A DNA stretch of 64,000 nt. Origin: Desulfosporosinus sp049943955 (GTDB taxonomy: Bacteria; Bacillota; Desulfitobacteriia; Desulfitobacteriales; Desulfitobacteriaceae). Of this stretch, positions 15,335-23,340 are shown piece by piece (the first letter of the stretch is position 1; every line of letters begins with the position of its first letter). The notes beneath the pieces are model-generated. The model searched no databases and was not told the DNA's origin. It saw nothing but the letters and a program-made list of their open reading frames with translations. The translations under genes and the position numbers were made by a program. The stretch covers positions 124,001 to 188,000 of the forward strand of contig NZ_JBNFTW010000004.1 in NCBI RefSeq assembly GCF_049943955.1, read 5' to 3'.

Positions 15335-16210
15335 TTAGAGTCCTCGCCAATAATCCGGACGCAATTCGTCAAGGGCAGAGTTTTCTAAAACGGTATCAAG
15401 GGTTTTTAGAATTGAGGTGCGGTCCTCAGGAAGCGCAGCGCGAAGAGGCAGGTAATTGGAAGCATGATTGCTCCGGAAAATACAGTGGGAAACATCAAGT
15501 TTCTCCAGCATAGATCTGAGTTCAGTTAAAGATTCCCAGGGATCAAGAAGCTGAAATTCACCTCGCTGAATAACTTCATACAAGGGGGTTTCCGGTTCTA
15601 CCATCAGGGTCAAAGCACCTAAATATTGAGGATCTATCTCACTGATGACCAGGGCAGTATCGCGGGCATGAGCCTGGGTTAAGGCCTTTCCGCCCAAACC
15701 AATAATCACAGTACAAGAGACAATCAGGCTGCTTGCTTTGAGCTTACGACCAGCATTAATCATTTGTTCTGGGTTGACCCCCTTACGGACAAAGTTTAGC
15801 ACTTCAGAATTTCCGCTTTCCACACCTAAATAAACGATAGTTAGCCCATGTGCTTTCAGGGAGGCCAACTCTTCAGGTGTTTTAGCGAGAATATCCTTGG
15901 GCCCTCCGTAAATGCCGACTCGTTGAAGGTCAGGGAAGCTTGCATAAAGTTGATCGAGAATTTCCAGAAGCAGAGAGGTGTCAACAGCAAGAGCATCCCC
16001 ATCCGCTAAAAAAATACGCTCCGCTCTTGGGTTCTGGACTAAGCCTTCAGTGATCATAGCCTGAATTTCTGAACGCGATTTTATGCGAAAGGTTTTTTCT
16101 TTATACATGGTGCAAAACGTACAGGCATTGTGGCGACAGCCGACGGTGATTTGGAGAATAAGGCTTCTGGCTTCACTGGGCGGACGATAGAGAATTCCTT
16201 CATAATTCAC
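15335..16210 (-). CDS. Radical SAM protein of unknown substrate (CX4CX2C cluster motif)
   Basis: A 291-residue radical SAM enzyme. Its cluster motif is GCRHNACTFCTMYK, with four rather than three residues between the first two cysteines, a variant common to a clostridial group sharing the HN-x-C-x-FC-x-MYK signature. A glycine-rich SAM-binding stretch (FLADGDALAV) and the second SAM-contact region (VYLGVESGN) follow. No SPASM or TRAM domain is visible. It is convergent with the glycosyltransferase and has no operon partner. Function is unknown; related proteins are loosely annotated as coproporphyrinogen-oxidase-like. Confidence 0.85.
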   Translation of the reverse strand: MNYEGILYRPPSEARSLILQITVGCRHNACTFCTMYKEKTFRIKSRSEIQAMITEGLVQNPRAERIFLADGDALAVDTSLLLEILDQLYASFPDLQRVGIYGGPKDILAKTPEELASLKAHGLTIVYLGVESGNSEVLNFVRKGVNPEQMINAGRKLKASSLIVSCTVIIGLGGKALTQAHARDTALVISEIDPQYLGALTLMVEPETPLYEVIQRGEFQLLDPWESLTELRSMLEKLDVSHCIFRSNHASNYLPLRAALPEDRTSILKTLDTVLENSALDELRPDYWRGL

Positions 16211-16410
16211 AGTATCCCCTCCAATAATTGTTTTGTTTTGACATCTTTTCTACAAGCTTTTAAGAAGTACCTGCCAATTATTTCATCAATAGCAGTTTAT
16301 CTAGTTTTTAAGACCCCTATTTCTATAAGTGGGGGGTGGGTCCTTCGTTGACTTCAGGCGGGGTAGAGTCCACCTTCACCCTTTTTTCCTATTGGGAAAG
16401 GTGGCTCGGC

Positions 16411-16433
16411 AATAATGTCCATTGGACATTATT
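16411..16433. repeat. Perfect 11-bp-arm palindrome
   Basis: AATAATGTCCA-T-TGGACATTATT. It lies in the 350-bp gap between the radical SAM gene and sleB, which also holds a weaker CCACCTT...AAGGTGG pair (about 16371-16404). Could be an operator or a hairpin. Confidence 0.6.
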
Positions 16434-16447
16434 GTATCTGAAGCTCC

Positions 16448-16482
16448 GATGTTCAGCTTTAGCTGAACGAGTTCACTCGGTC
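16448..16482 (+). repeat. Dispersed repeat, GTTCAGCTTTAGCTGAAC module (copy 1)
   Basis: CCGAT then the 18-bp palindrome (16451-16468) then CGAGTTCACTCGG. The same module with the same flanks is at 18634-18651 (inverted) and 56296-56313. Confidence 0.75.
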
Positions 16483-16503
16483 GGAAGACTCCGAAGATAT
16501 GTT

Positions 16504-16533
16504 GGATAATTTTCTTACTCTTTTGCCACACTA
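16504..16533 (+). promoter_or_regulatory. Candidate sigma-G/sigma-F forespore promoter of sleB
   Basis: GGATA (16504-16508), 18-bp spacer, CACACTA (16527-16533), close to the forespore consensus GNATR / CATNNTA. Position and the sleB function support it; it is a motif call only. Confidence 0.4.
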
Positions 16534-16560
16534 ATGATTATTAAAAAGTGAGGTGAGGGT

Positions 16561-17253
16561 ATGATTTTGCGTTTTAGATCTCGGTGGATTGTTCTCATCG
16601 TGGGGGTGATTCTTAGTATTACCCTAACAGGCATTGCTTATGGGGCTTTAGGGGATCGCTTGCTGGGCAGAGGGAGCAGTGGCCCGGAAGTTCAAGAAAT
16701 GCAAAAGAGGCTGGCACAGTTAGGTTATGTCGTCGGTCCCATCGATGGGAAATTCGGTTCCAAAACTGAGGCAGCTATACGTAACTTTCAGAAAGATCAC
16801 GGCATAAAGGTTGATGGTTTGGCAGGGACTAAAACTATCAGCGAACTAAAACGTTTAACGGGACAGAGTACAAACGCTTCGGGGAAAGCTATTGGTTATA
16901 AGAATGTTGATATTAATCTATTAGCCCATGCGGTAAATGGTGAGGCCCGAGGTGAACCTTATCTAGGACAGGTCGCGGTTGCTGCGGTTATCCTTAACCG
17001 AATATCAGATCCTGCTTTCCCCAAGACAATTGCCGATATCATTTATCAGCCGGGTGCCTTTTCAAGTGTTAATGATGGGCAAATTAATTTGTCGCCGACA
17101 GCTTCTTCCCTTCGCGCAGCTCAAGAAGCGGCAAGCGGGGTTGACCCTTCAAAAGGTGCACTCTTCTTTTTTAACCCCGCAAAAACGACCAATAAATATA
17201 TTTGGTCCCGGCCTGAGCTCGTCAAAATAGGAAATCATATTTTTACGAAGTAG
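16561..17253 (+). CDS. sleB: Spore cortex-lytic enzyme SleB
   Basis: A 230-residue secreted enzyme that degrades spore cortex peptidoglycan during germination, acting as a lytic transglycosylase on muramic-lactam-containing glycan. Residues 1-27 are a signal peptide. About 35-95 is a peptidoglycan-binding domain (EVQEMQKRLAQLGY, DGKFGSKTEAAIRNFQ). About 115-230 is the SleB hydrolase domain, starting AHAVNGEARGEPYLGQVAVA with the catalytic glutamate. ATG 16561 follows GAGGTGAGGG. The partner ypeB lies 11 bp downstream, the standard bicistron, since the two proteins need each other for assembly in the spore. Confidence 0.95.
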   Translation: MILRFRSRWIVLIVGVILSITLTGIAYGALGDRLLGRGSSGPEVQEMQKRLAQLGYVVGPIDGKFGSKTEAAIRNFQKDHGIKVDGLAGTKTISELKRLTGQSTNASGKAIGYKNVDINLLAHAVNGEARGEPYLGQVAVAAVILNRISDPAFPKTIADIIYQPGAFSSVNDGQINLSPTASSLRAAQEAASGVDPSKGALFFFNPAKTTNKYIWSRPELVKIGNHIFTK

Positions 17254-17264
17254 GAGGAAGAGAC

Positions 17265-18629
17265 ATGCATAAAAGAATATGGATAGGAACTTTAGCTGTT
17301 GCTCTTTTGATCTCCTTAGGCTGGGGGATTAATGAATATCGCCTGGCAGGGGATTATCGTCTTGCTTCGGAAAATAATAGCCGCAGGGCATTCAGCGATT
17401 TTGCGAGCCATCTCGATCAAATGGAGACAGTTATGGCGAAGGGTAACGTTGCCAATACTCCCAACCAACAGATATATTACTTAAGTGAGGTATCGAGTAA
17501 AAGTGAAGGTGCTTTAAAAGATTATTCGCAGCTTCCTGCTGATCAAGCGGGATTAAGTTACATTGGACAGTTTTTAACGCAGTCAGGTGATTTTACAAGG
17601 ACATTGGCTCAGAAAGTGGCAGGCGGAGGGACGCTTACAGTCGATGATACGAAAACTCTTCAAGCGATGCACGATCAATTGATACCTGTCAATCAAAAGG
17701 TTCAAACCCTTATGTCGAGGATCGATACAGAGAATTTGGCCTGGACAGATCCTGGACCCTCCCTGAGACAAAAGTTAGGGTTTGGAGGGCCGCAGATCGC
17801 AGAAGCAGCAGCCGACGGTTCGGAAGCGTCGTCTAAATCCGTTAGATCCGGATTAGATCAGTTAGATGCAAGTCTGCAAAAGTTACCTCCTTTCACCTAT
17901 ACCGGTGAGTATTCATCAAGGGTTGTCCAGAAACCCCTGGGTCTTCCGACGGGACAGGTCAACAAAACACAGGCCCAGAGTGCAGCACGGAGCTTTTTAA
18001 CCAAAGTAGGTTATGCCGATGCGACTCCAAGCTTTGTTGGAGAAACCAATGGCGATTTCAAAGGATATTCTTGGAAATACAAGGATGCCTACCTTGAGAT
18101 CAGCCGCCAAGGCGGTGTCGTAACCCTTTATCGGGACCAACGTTCTGTTAATCCACGTACCCTAAGTATTGACGATGCTGCTCAGAGGGCTGAGAAGATT
18201 TTGACAACTCTTGGCTGGAATCTTGTGATTACTTCAAGTGAGGACTTCGGATCCTATGTAGAATTTGATGCTGTCGCTGAGCAGAATGGTGTAAGACTTT
18301 ATCCAGATAAAGTCCGATTAATGGTGGCTTTAGATAACGGACAACTGGTTGGGCTCGATGCAGCACCCTATTATGCCTTCCATCATACAAGAACCTTTCC
18401 GGCAAAGATTAGTATGAACCAGGCTCTACAAAAACTTCGCACCAATTTTAAAATACAAGAGAGTCGTCTGGCGGTTATTGCCAAAAGCGGTAATCAGGAA
18501 ATTTATGCATATGAGTTTCGGGGACGATATCAGGGCGAAGATTATCTCATATATCTAAATGCTCAAAATGGTACTGAGGAAAAAATTCAGCGAATTATCA
18601 AGACGCCGCGTGGAGAGTATCTGCAGTGA
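17265..18629 (+). CDS. ypeB: Germination protein YpeB
   Basis: A 454-residue partner of SleB. It has an N-terminal membrane helix or uncleaved signal (about residues 5-23), an N-terminal helical domain (about 30-210) and three PepSY-like repeats in the C-terminal half (AQSAARSFLTKVGY..., DDAAQRAEKILTTLGW..., MNQALQKLRTNFKIQ...). It stabilises SleB and keeps it inactive in dormant spores. Length matches the family (about 450). A composite palindromic repeat begins at CTGCAG within the last two codons. Confidence 0.93.
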   Translation: MHKRIWIGTLAVALLISLGWGINEYRLAGDYRLASENNSRRAFSDFASHLDQMETVMAKGNVANTPNQQIYYLSEVSSKSEGALKDYSQLPADQAGLSYIGQFLTQSGDFTRTLAQKVAGGGTLTVDDTKTLQAMHDQLIPVNQKVQTLMSRIDTENLAWTDPGPSLRQKLGFGGPQIAEAAADGSEASSKSVRSGLDQLDASLQKLPPFTYTGEYSSRVVQKPLGLPTGQVNKTQAQSAARSFLTKVGYADATPSFVGETNGDFKGYSWKYKDAYLEISRQGGVVTLYRDQRSVNPRTLSIDDAAQRAEKILTTLGWNLVITSSEDFGSYVEFDAVAEQNGVRLYPDKVRLMVALDNGQLVGLDAAPYYAFHHTRTFPAKISMNQALQKLRTNFKIQESRLAVIAKSGNQEIYAYEFRGRYQGEDYLIYLNAQNGTEEKIQRIIKTPRGEYLQ

Positions 18630-18693
18630 ACTCGTTCAGCTAAAGCTGAACATCAACCACTCCCATTTGTAGAAGTGAGAGTCTTACGATTGG
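18621..18693 (-). repeat. Composite palindromic repeat (both modules), copy C
   Basis: Read on the minus strand it is CCAATCGTAAGACTCTCACT...CAAATGGGAG, then GATGTTCAGCTTTAGCTGAAC and GAGTTCACTGCAG. The copy at 56253-56326 has the same two modules in the same order. It overlaps the ypeB stop codon. Confidence 0.8.
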
Positions 18694-18710
18694 CTGAAAA
18701 TTTAGATCAA

Positions 18711-18743
18711 GTGTCAATTGGCGAGAGGGACGGTCCCTCTCGC
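18711..18743. repeat. REP-like palindrome with GGGACGGTCCC core
   Basis: GTGTCAATTG then GCGAGAGGGAC-g-GTCCCTCTCGC with 11-bp arms. The core AGGGACGGTCC recurs at 23698-23708, also next to a GTGT/GACAC pair. Confidence 0.65.
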
Positions 18744-18879
18744 TCTTCAATATTAAGGATAAAAGAACAGGTTATTTAGGATTTTGTAATTTAAAAGGGA
18801 ATTTAAACGTTTATGAAGGAGTTTTTCATTGTAAGCGAGAATAGGCATTATAATTTTTAATAGATAGGGGCTAACTCAT

Positions 18880-19314
18880 TTGCAAAAGAAAGTGACTGTA
18901 CAAATCTTGGGCAGCCAAAAGTATTCTGAAGGCCACGAAGATCAGCAGGAATTGTCTGTGCCGGGAACTTTTTATGAAAGGAACAACGCCTTCACTGTTG
19001 TCTATAAAGAGCCGGAAAATGTCAGTGGATTTGAAGATGTAACGGCATTTTTGACCTGTAAAAAGGGTTGTGTAACGTTAAATCGTAAAGGTTCTGTCGA
19101 TTTATTGCAAGAATTTCGAGTTGGTGTTCGAAGCATCAGCAAATATTCTACACCATACGGGAAACTGTGGCTGAGCGTTTTGCCACAACGTGTTGAGAGT
19201 GACTTGACAGCGCAGAGGGGACGTATTAGTCTAGAATATGACCTTTTTGTCGATGATAATTTTGTAAGTCATAATTTGCTGTGGGTAACCATAAAGGAGG
19301 ATAACCCTCAATGA
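18880..19314 (+). CDS. DUF1934 (YwiB-like) beta-barrel protein
   Basis: A 144-residue protein of the DUF1934 family, a calycin-like small beta-barrel. The start is TTG 18880 after a weak GATAGGGGC site. The pattern is alternating strands, with segments such as TFYERNNAFTVVYKEPE and the C-terminal ISLEYDLFVDD. Its stop overlaps the argS start by four bases (ATGA), so the two are translationally coupled, as ywiB and argS are neighbours in Bacillus. Function is unknown. No signal peptide or membrane segment. Confidence 0.82.
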   Translation: MQKKVTVQILGSQKYSEGHEDQQELSVPGTFYERNNAFTVVYKEPENVSGFEDVTAFLTCKKGCVTLNRKGSVDLLQEFRVGVRSISKYSTPYGKLWLSVLPQRVESDLTAQRGRISLEYDLFVDDNFVSHNLLWVTIKEDNPQ

Positions 19315-20990
19315 GTCTCTATGAGGATATTAAAACAAAAATAATTAGTCATTTGGAACAGGCTGCAAACAGTGCCAAAGAAAAAGGGGAACTAAACTTC
19401 GAGGAACTTCCTAACTTCGTTTTAGAAGAGCCAAGGGAACGGCAGCACGGAGATCTGGCCACGAATTTAGCCTTAGTCATGGCTAAGCAAGCGAAACGTT
19501 CTCCTCGGGACATCGCCGCAACGCTCATTCAACATCTGGATAAAACAGGCACTTGGATTGAAGCCTCTGAAATTGCCGGGGCTGGTTTTATTAATTTGCG
19601 TTTAAATCCATTATGGCTTACAGGTGTTATAAAAGAAATACTTCAAGCAGGGGAACGCTACGGGCAGGTTGATATGGGTAAGGGCCAGAAAGTTCAGGTC
19701 GAGTTCGTAAGTGCTAACCCGACAGGGTTATTACACATGGGTAACGCTCGTGGGGCAGCTCTCGGTGACAGCCTCGCTTCCTTACTCGCTATGGCTGGAT
19801 ATGAAGTTTCCCGTGAGTTTTATATTAACGATGCCGGAAACCAAATTCAAAACTTTGCCTTATCGTTAGAAGCCCGATATTTACAACAATTAGGCCAAGA
19901 TGCACCTTTCCCGGAAGGCGGCTATCATGGAGAAGATTTGATTACGACAGTGAAAGGCTTAATTTCTAAAGTCGGAGATAAATATCTCTCCGTGGAACCC
20001 AACTTAAGGCGGGAATTTCTGGTGAGGTATGCTCTTGATGAGAAAATGCGGAATATCCGGGAGACCCTAGAAGATTTTGGTGTCAACTATGATGTTTGGT
20101 TTAGTGAACAATCTCTTCATGATTCCGGGGCCGTGCGTTCAACCTTGGAAGACCTTCAAAAGAAAGACTATATTTATGAAAAAGAAGGGGCGCTTTGGCT
20201 GAAATCAACATTGTTCGGGGATGAGAAAGACGAAGTAGTCGTTAGGAGTAATGGAACTCCAACCTATTTCGCGGCGGACATTGCTTATCACCGTAATAAA
20301 TTTGATCGTGGCTTTGATCAAGTTATCAATGTTTGGGGTGCTGATCATCATGGACACGTCGCACGGATGAAGGGGGCGATGTCTGCCTTAGGGTATAACG
20401 CCGACAATTTAACCATTATCTTGATGCAGCTTGTCCGCTTGATTCAGGGCGGCGAAGTCGTTAAAATGTCTAAACGTTCCGGGCAATATATTACTCTGCG
20501 GGAGCTTATGGATGAGGTCGGAAAAGATGCCGCACGCTTTTTCTTTAATCTTCGGGATCCGGATTCTACTGTGGATTTCGATATGGATTTGGCAAAGGCT
20601 CAATCTTCAGATAATCCTGTGTATTATGTTCAATACGCTCATGCACGTTTGTCCAGTATTTTAAGGCAGGCCCAAGAGCTCGGCAATGTCGACAATCCAT
20701 CTGAAGAAGACCTTAAATTATTAACGACTTCAGAAGAACGAGACCTTCTCAAAAAAATGGCGGATTTGCCAACGGAGATCGCGGCGGCAGCTCGATTATT
20801 GGAACCCCATCGTTTGGCCCGTTATGTGCTTGATTTGGCGGCCTTGTTTCATACATTCTATAACAGCCAAAGGGTGTTAGTTGAGGATGAGGCCTTGCGC
20901 AGAGCCCGTCTTAGCTTGGTTCGCGCTGTGAAACAAATTATTGCTAATGTGTTAGGTATTCTAGGTGTTTCTGCCCCGGAAAAAATGTGA
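19311..20990 (+). CDS. argS: Arginyl-tRNA synthetase
   Basis: A 559-residue class I synthetase charging tRNA-Arg. It has the N-terminal Arg-specific Add-1 domain (about 1-110), the HIGH-like motif in VSANPTGLLHMGNARG (about residues 130-145), and a KMSKR motif in VVKMSKRSGQYI. The C-terminal DALR anticodon domain follows (YVQYAHARLSSILR and onward). AAAGGAGG precedes the start inside the end of the DUF1934 gene. Length is normal for bacterial ArgRS. Confidence 0.96.
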   Translation: MSLYEDIKTKIISHLEQAANSAKEKGELNFEELPNFVLEEPRERQHGDLATNLALVMAKQAKRSPRDIAATLIQHLDKTGTWIEASEIAGAGFINLRLNPLWLTGVIKEILQAGERYGQVDMGKGQKVQVEFVSANPTGLLHMGNARGAALGDSLASLLAMAGYEVSREFYINDAGNQIQNFALSLEARYLQQLGQDAPFPEGGYHGEDLITTVKGLISKVGDKYLSVEPNLRREFLVRYALDEKMRNIRETLEDFGVNYDVWFSEQSLHDSGAVRSTLEDLQKKDYIYEKEGALWLKSTLFGDEKDEVVVRSNGTPTYFAADIAYHRNKFDRGFDQVINVWGADHHGHVARMKGAMSALGYNADNLTIILMQLVRLIQGGEVVKMSKRSGQYITLRELMDEVGKDAARFFFNLRDPDSTVDFDMDLAKAQSSDNPVYYVQYAHARLSSILRQAQELGNVDNPSEEDLKLLTTSEERDLLKKMADLPTEIAAAARLLEPHRLARYVLDLAALFHTFYNSQRVLVEDEALRRARLSLVRAVKQIIANVLGILGVSAPEKM

Positions 20991-21060
20991 GTTTCCTGAG
21001 ATTATTTTTATGGTTTGAAGGAGCGATTAGCAGGAAATATTTAGGGGCGGACCGAATATA

Positions 21061-21510
21061 GTGATATTCAAAACGACGAAGGGCGGTGGAGCTTTGAGCC
21101 ACTCTTTAAGTAAAAAGGATAAACCGACAGAGGCAGATATTGCTTATGAGGTTCTAAGAGCCCATGGTAACCCTATGCATTATCAAAATTTAATTGATCA
21201 AGTCCTCCAACATTTAGGGATATCTAAGGAGGCTGTAAGGATTGCCGAGGCGCTGACCAAGATTAACCTTGATACTCGTTTTGCATTTCTCGGGCGGGGA
21301 GAATGGGGACTAAAGGTTTGGGAGCCGGCAAAAGTCTCTCGGCGATCTTCTGCCATCACGCTAATGAATAAGCCCTCAGAGGATGATGATGACAATAAGC
21401 TGGAAGTTGACGCAGAGGATTTGGAATATGATGTGTTAGATGAAGATTCCCTTGAGATGGATGAAAGTTTTGAAGAAACAACTGAGACACAGTCTGAAGA
21501 AAAATGGTAA
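21061..21510 (+). CDS. rpoE: RNA polymerase delta subunit
   Basis: A protein of about 149 residues. The N-terminal HARE-HTH domain (about 20-95, ADIAYEVLRAHGNPMHYQNLI ... RGEWGL) binds core polymerase. The C-terminal 50 residues are an unstructured Asp/Glu-rich tail, which helps displace nucleic acids from polymerase. Start may be GTG 21061 or TTG 21094. It lies just before pyrG, exactly as in Bacillus, which supports the call strongly. The pyrG promoter is embedded in its terminator. Confidence 0.92.
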   Translation: MIFKTTKGGGALSHSLSKKDKPTEADIAYEVLRAHGNPMHYQNLIDQVLQHLGISKEAVRIAEALTKINLDTRFAFLGRGEWGLKVWEPAKVSRRSSAITLMNKPSEDDDDNKLEVDAEDLEYDVLDEDSLEMDESFEETTETQSEEKW

Positions 21511-21537
21511 GTTTCATGGGAGTAAGAATAGCATTTG

Positions 21538-21567
21538 CCCAAGGATGTCCGGCTTGACATCCTTGGG
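21538..21567 (+). terminator. Hairpin after rpoE
   Basis: CCCAAGGATGTC / GACATCCTTGGG, 12-bp arms with a 6-nt loop. The T tract is weak. The 3' arm contains most of the pyrG -35 box, so the DNA serves two roles. Confidence 0.7.
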
Positions 21568-21582
21568 CTTGCTAGCTAAAAT
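21554..21582 (+). promoter_or_regulatory. Sigma-A promoter of pyrG
   Basis: Perfect TTGACA (21554-21559), 17-bp spacer, TAAAAT (21577-21582). It gives a leader of about 155 nt before the pyrG start. Confidence 0.8.
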
Positions 21583-21663
21583 AGATGAATAGGATACGAG
21601 AAAGAAAAATGTGACATGGCTTCGGTGTATTCATGTCAATAAGGTCTTTCTGAGGGATAAAGT

Positions 21664-21691
21664 AAAGCTAGTACATTTGCAGACTAGCTTT
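21664..21691 (+). terminator. Attenuator hairpin in the pyrG leader
   Basis: AAAGCTAGT / ACTAGCTTT (9-bp arms) then ATTTATG. An upstream TGACATG...CATGTCA stem (about 21612-21636) also lies in the leader. A leader attenuator before pyrG is known in Bacillus, where CTP shortage adds Gs at the 5' end; the start region here lacks a GGG run, so the mechanism may differ. Confidence 0.6.
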
Positions 21692-21747
21692 ATTTATGTG
21701 TTTGAGTCGGTCAATTATTTAAGGTCTGAAAGGAAAGGGTAAAGCGC

Positions 21748-23340
21748 ATGACAAAATTTATTTTCGTAACGGGCGGTGTTGTATCATCATTAGGTAAGGG
21801 GATTACAGCCGCGTCCCTGGGTTGTCTTTTGAAAAATAGAGGCTTAAAAGTGGCTATTCAGAAGTTTGACCCTTATATCAATATTGACCCTGGAACGATG
21901 AGTCCTTATCAACATGGTGAGGTCTTTGTTACGGATGATGGAGCAGAGACGGATTTAGACTTAGGTCATTATGAGCGCTTTATTGATGTGCCGGTATCGA
22001 AAAACAGCAATGTTACTACAGGGAAGATTTACTGGTCCGTTCTTCGCAAAGAGCGTAAAGGGGATTATCTGGGAGGAACCGTTCAAGTTATTCCCCATGT
22101 CACCAATGAAATTAAAGAACGGGTTTATCGTGTTGCTCGTGAAAGTCATCCTGACTTTGTCATAACTGAAATCGGTGGAACGGTTGGGGATATTGAATCC
22201 TTGCCTTTTCTCGAGGCAATCCGTCAGATGAAAAATGATATCGGCCTGGAGAATGTGATATACATACACGTTACTCTAGTCCCTTATTTACCAATGTCGG
22301 GCGAATTAAAAACAAAGCCAACTCAACACTCTGTTAAAGAGCTGAGAGGCATAGGGATTCAACCGACGATTATTATTTGCCGGACCGAAAAAGAACTCTC
22401 TAAAGAAATGAAAGAAAAGTTGGCCTTACTTTGTGATGTGGAGCAAGAGGGGATTATTCCTTGTGTAGACGCTTCAACGATCTATGAAGTACCTCTGATG
22501 CTGCAAAAAGAGGGCCTCGATGATATTGTTCTTCGCCGCTCAGGCATTAAGGCCCCTCCGGCCGATATGACTGCTTGGAAAGAGATGGTCGAAAGGATTA
22601 AATCTCCAACCTTAGAGACTGAGATCGCGATTGTAGGCAAATATGTAGAACTGCCGGATGCTTATTTGAGTGTTGCGGAGGCTTTGCGCTCAGCGGGTAC
22701 GGAGCATGGCGCGAAGGTAAAAATTCGTTGGATTAATTCAGAGAATATCGAAGAAGAATCTGCGGAAAAGTATCTTGAAGGGGTTAATGGTATTCTTGTT
22801 CCCGGTGGTTTTGGAAATCGGGGTATTGAGGGAAAAATTGAGGCAATCCGTTATGCCCGAGAACAAAAAATTCCCTTTTTGGGAATATGTTTAGGCATGC
22901 AGACGGCTATAATTGAGTTTGCCCGCAATGTTTGCGGAATGACAAATGCCAACAGCACGGAATTTGATACCGATACACCCTATCCCGTTATTGACATTCT
23001 GCCTGAGCAAAAGGATGTTGAGGAGAAGGGCGGTACAATGCGGCTGGGAATATCTCCTGCCAAGCTCGTCGAGGGCAGTGAGGCTTTTCGAGCTTATCAA
23101 GATCAGGTGATCTATGAAAGGCATCGCCATCGTTATGAGGTTAACAATCAGTTCCGTGGTGAGTTAGAGGCTGCCGGTCTGCGTTTTTCGGGAACGTCCC
23201 TCGATGGACGGCTTGTTGAAATAACAGAATTTCCGGATCATCCTTGGTTTGTGGCGTCTCAGTTCCATCCGGAGTTTAAGTCTCGTCCTAATCGGGCTCA
23301 TCCGCTGTTTAGGGAGTTTATTAGGGCGGCGCTTAAGTAG
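21748..23340 (+). CDS. pyrG: CTP synthase
   Basis: A 530-residue enzyme converting UTP, ATP and glutamine to CTP. The N-terminal synthetase domain starts KFIFVTGGVVSSLGKG (P-loop-like) and contains the Mg2+/UTP-contacting EIGGTVGDIES. The C-terminal class I glutaminase has PGGFGNRG, the nucleophile Cys in FLGICLGMQ and the His-Glu pair in SQFHPEF. ATG 21748 follows GAAAGGG. The preceding leader has an attenuator. The large hairpin repeat begins at the base after the stop codon. Confidence 0.97.
   Translation: MTKFIFVTGGVVSSLGKGITAASLGCLLKNRGLKVAIQKFDPYINIDPGTMSPYQHGEVFVTDDGAETDLDLGHYERFIDVPVSKNSNVTTGKIYWSVLRKERKGDYLGGTVQVIPHVTNEIKERVYRVARESHPDFVITEIGGTVGDIESLPFLEAIRQMKNDIGLENVIYIHVTLVPYLPMSGELKTKPTQHSVKELRGIGIQPTIIICRTEKELSKEMKEKLALLCDVEQEGIIPCVDASTIYEVPLMLQKEGLDDIVLRRSGIKAPPADMTAWKEMVERIKSPTLETEIAIVGKYVELPDAYLSVAEALRSAGTEHGAKVKIRWINSENIEEESAEKYLEGVNGILVPGGFGNRGIEGKIEAIRYAREQKIPFLGICLGMQTAIIEFARNVCGMTNANSTEFDTDTPYPVIDILPEQKDVEEKGGTMRLGISPAKLVEGSEAFRAYQDQVIYERHRHRYEVNNQFRGELEAAGLRFSGTSLDGRLVEITEFPDHPWFVASQFHPEFKSRPNRAHPLFREFIRAALK

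Noticed and set aside
21583..21747. Bacillus-type GGG reiterative-transcription control of pyrG
   Set aside because: The predicted start region reads AGATGAATAGG with no G run, so I report an attenuator but not that mechanism.
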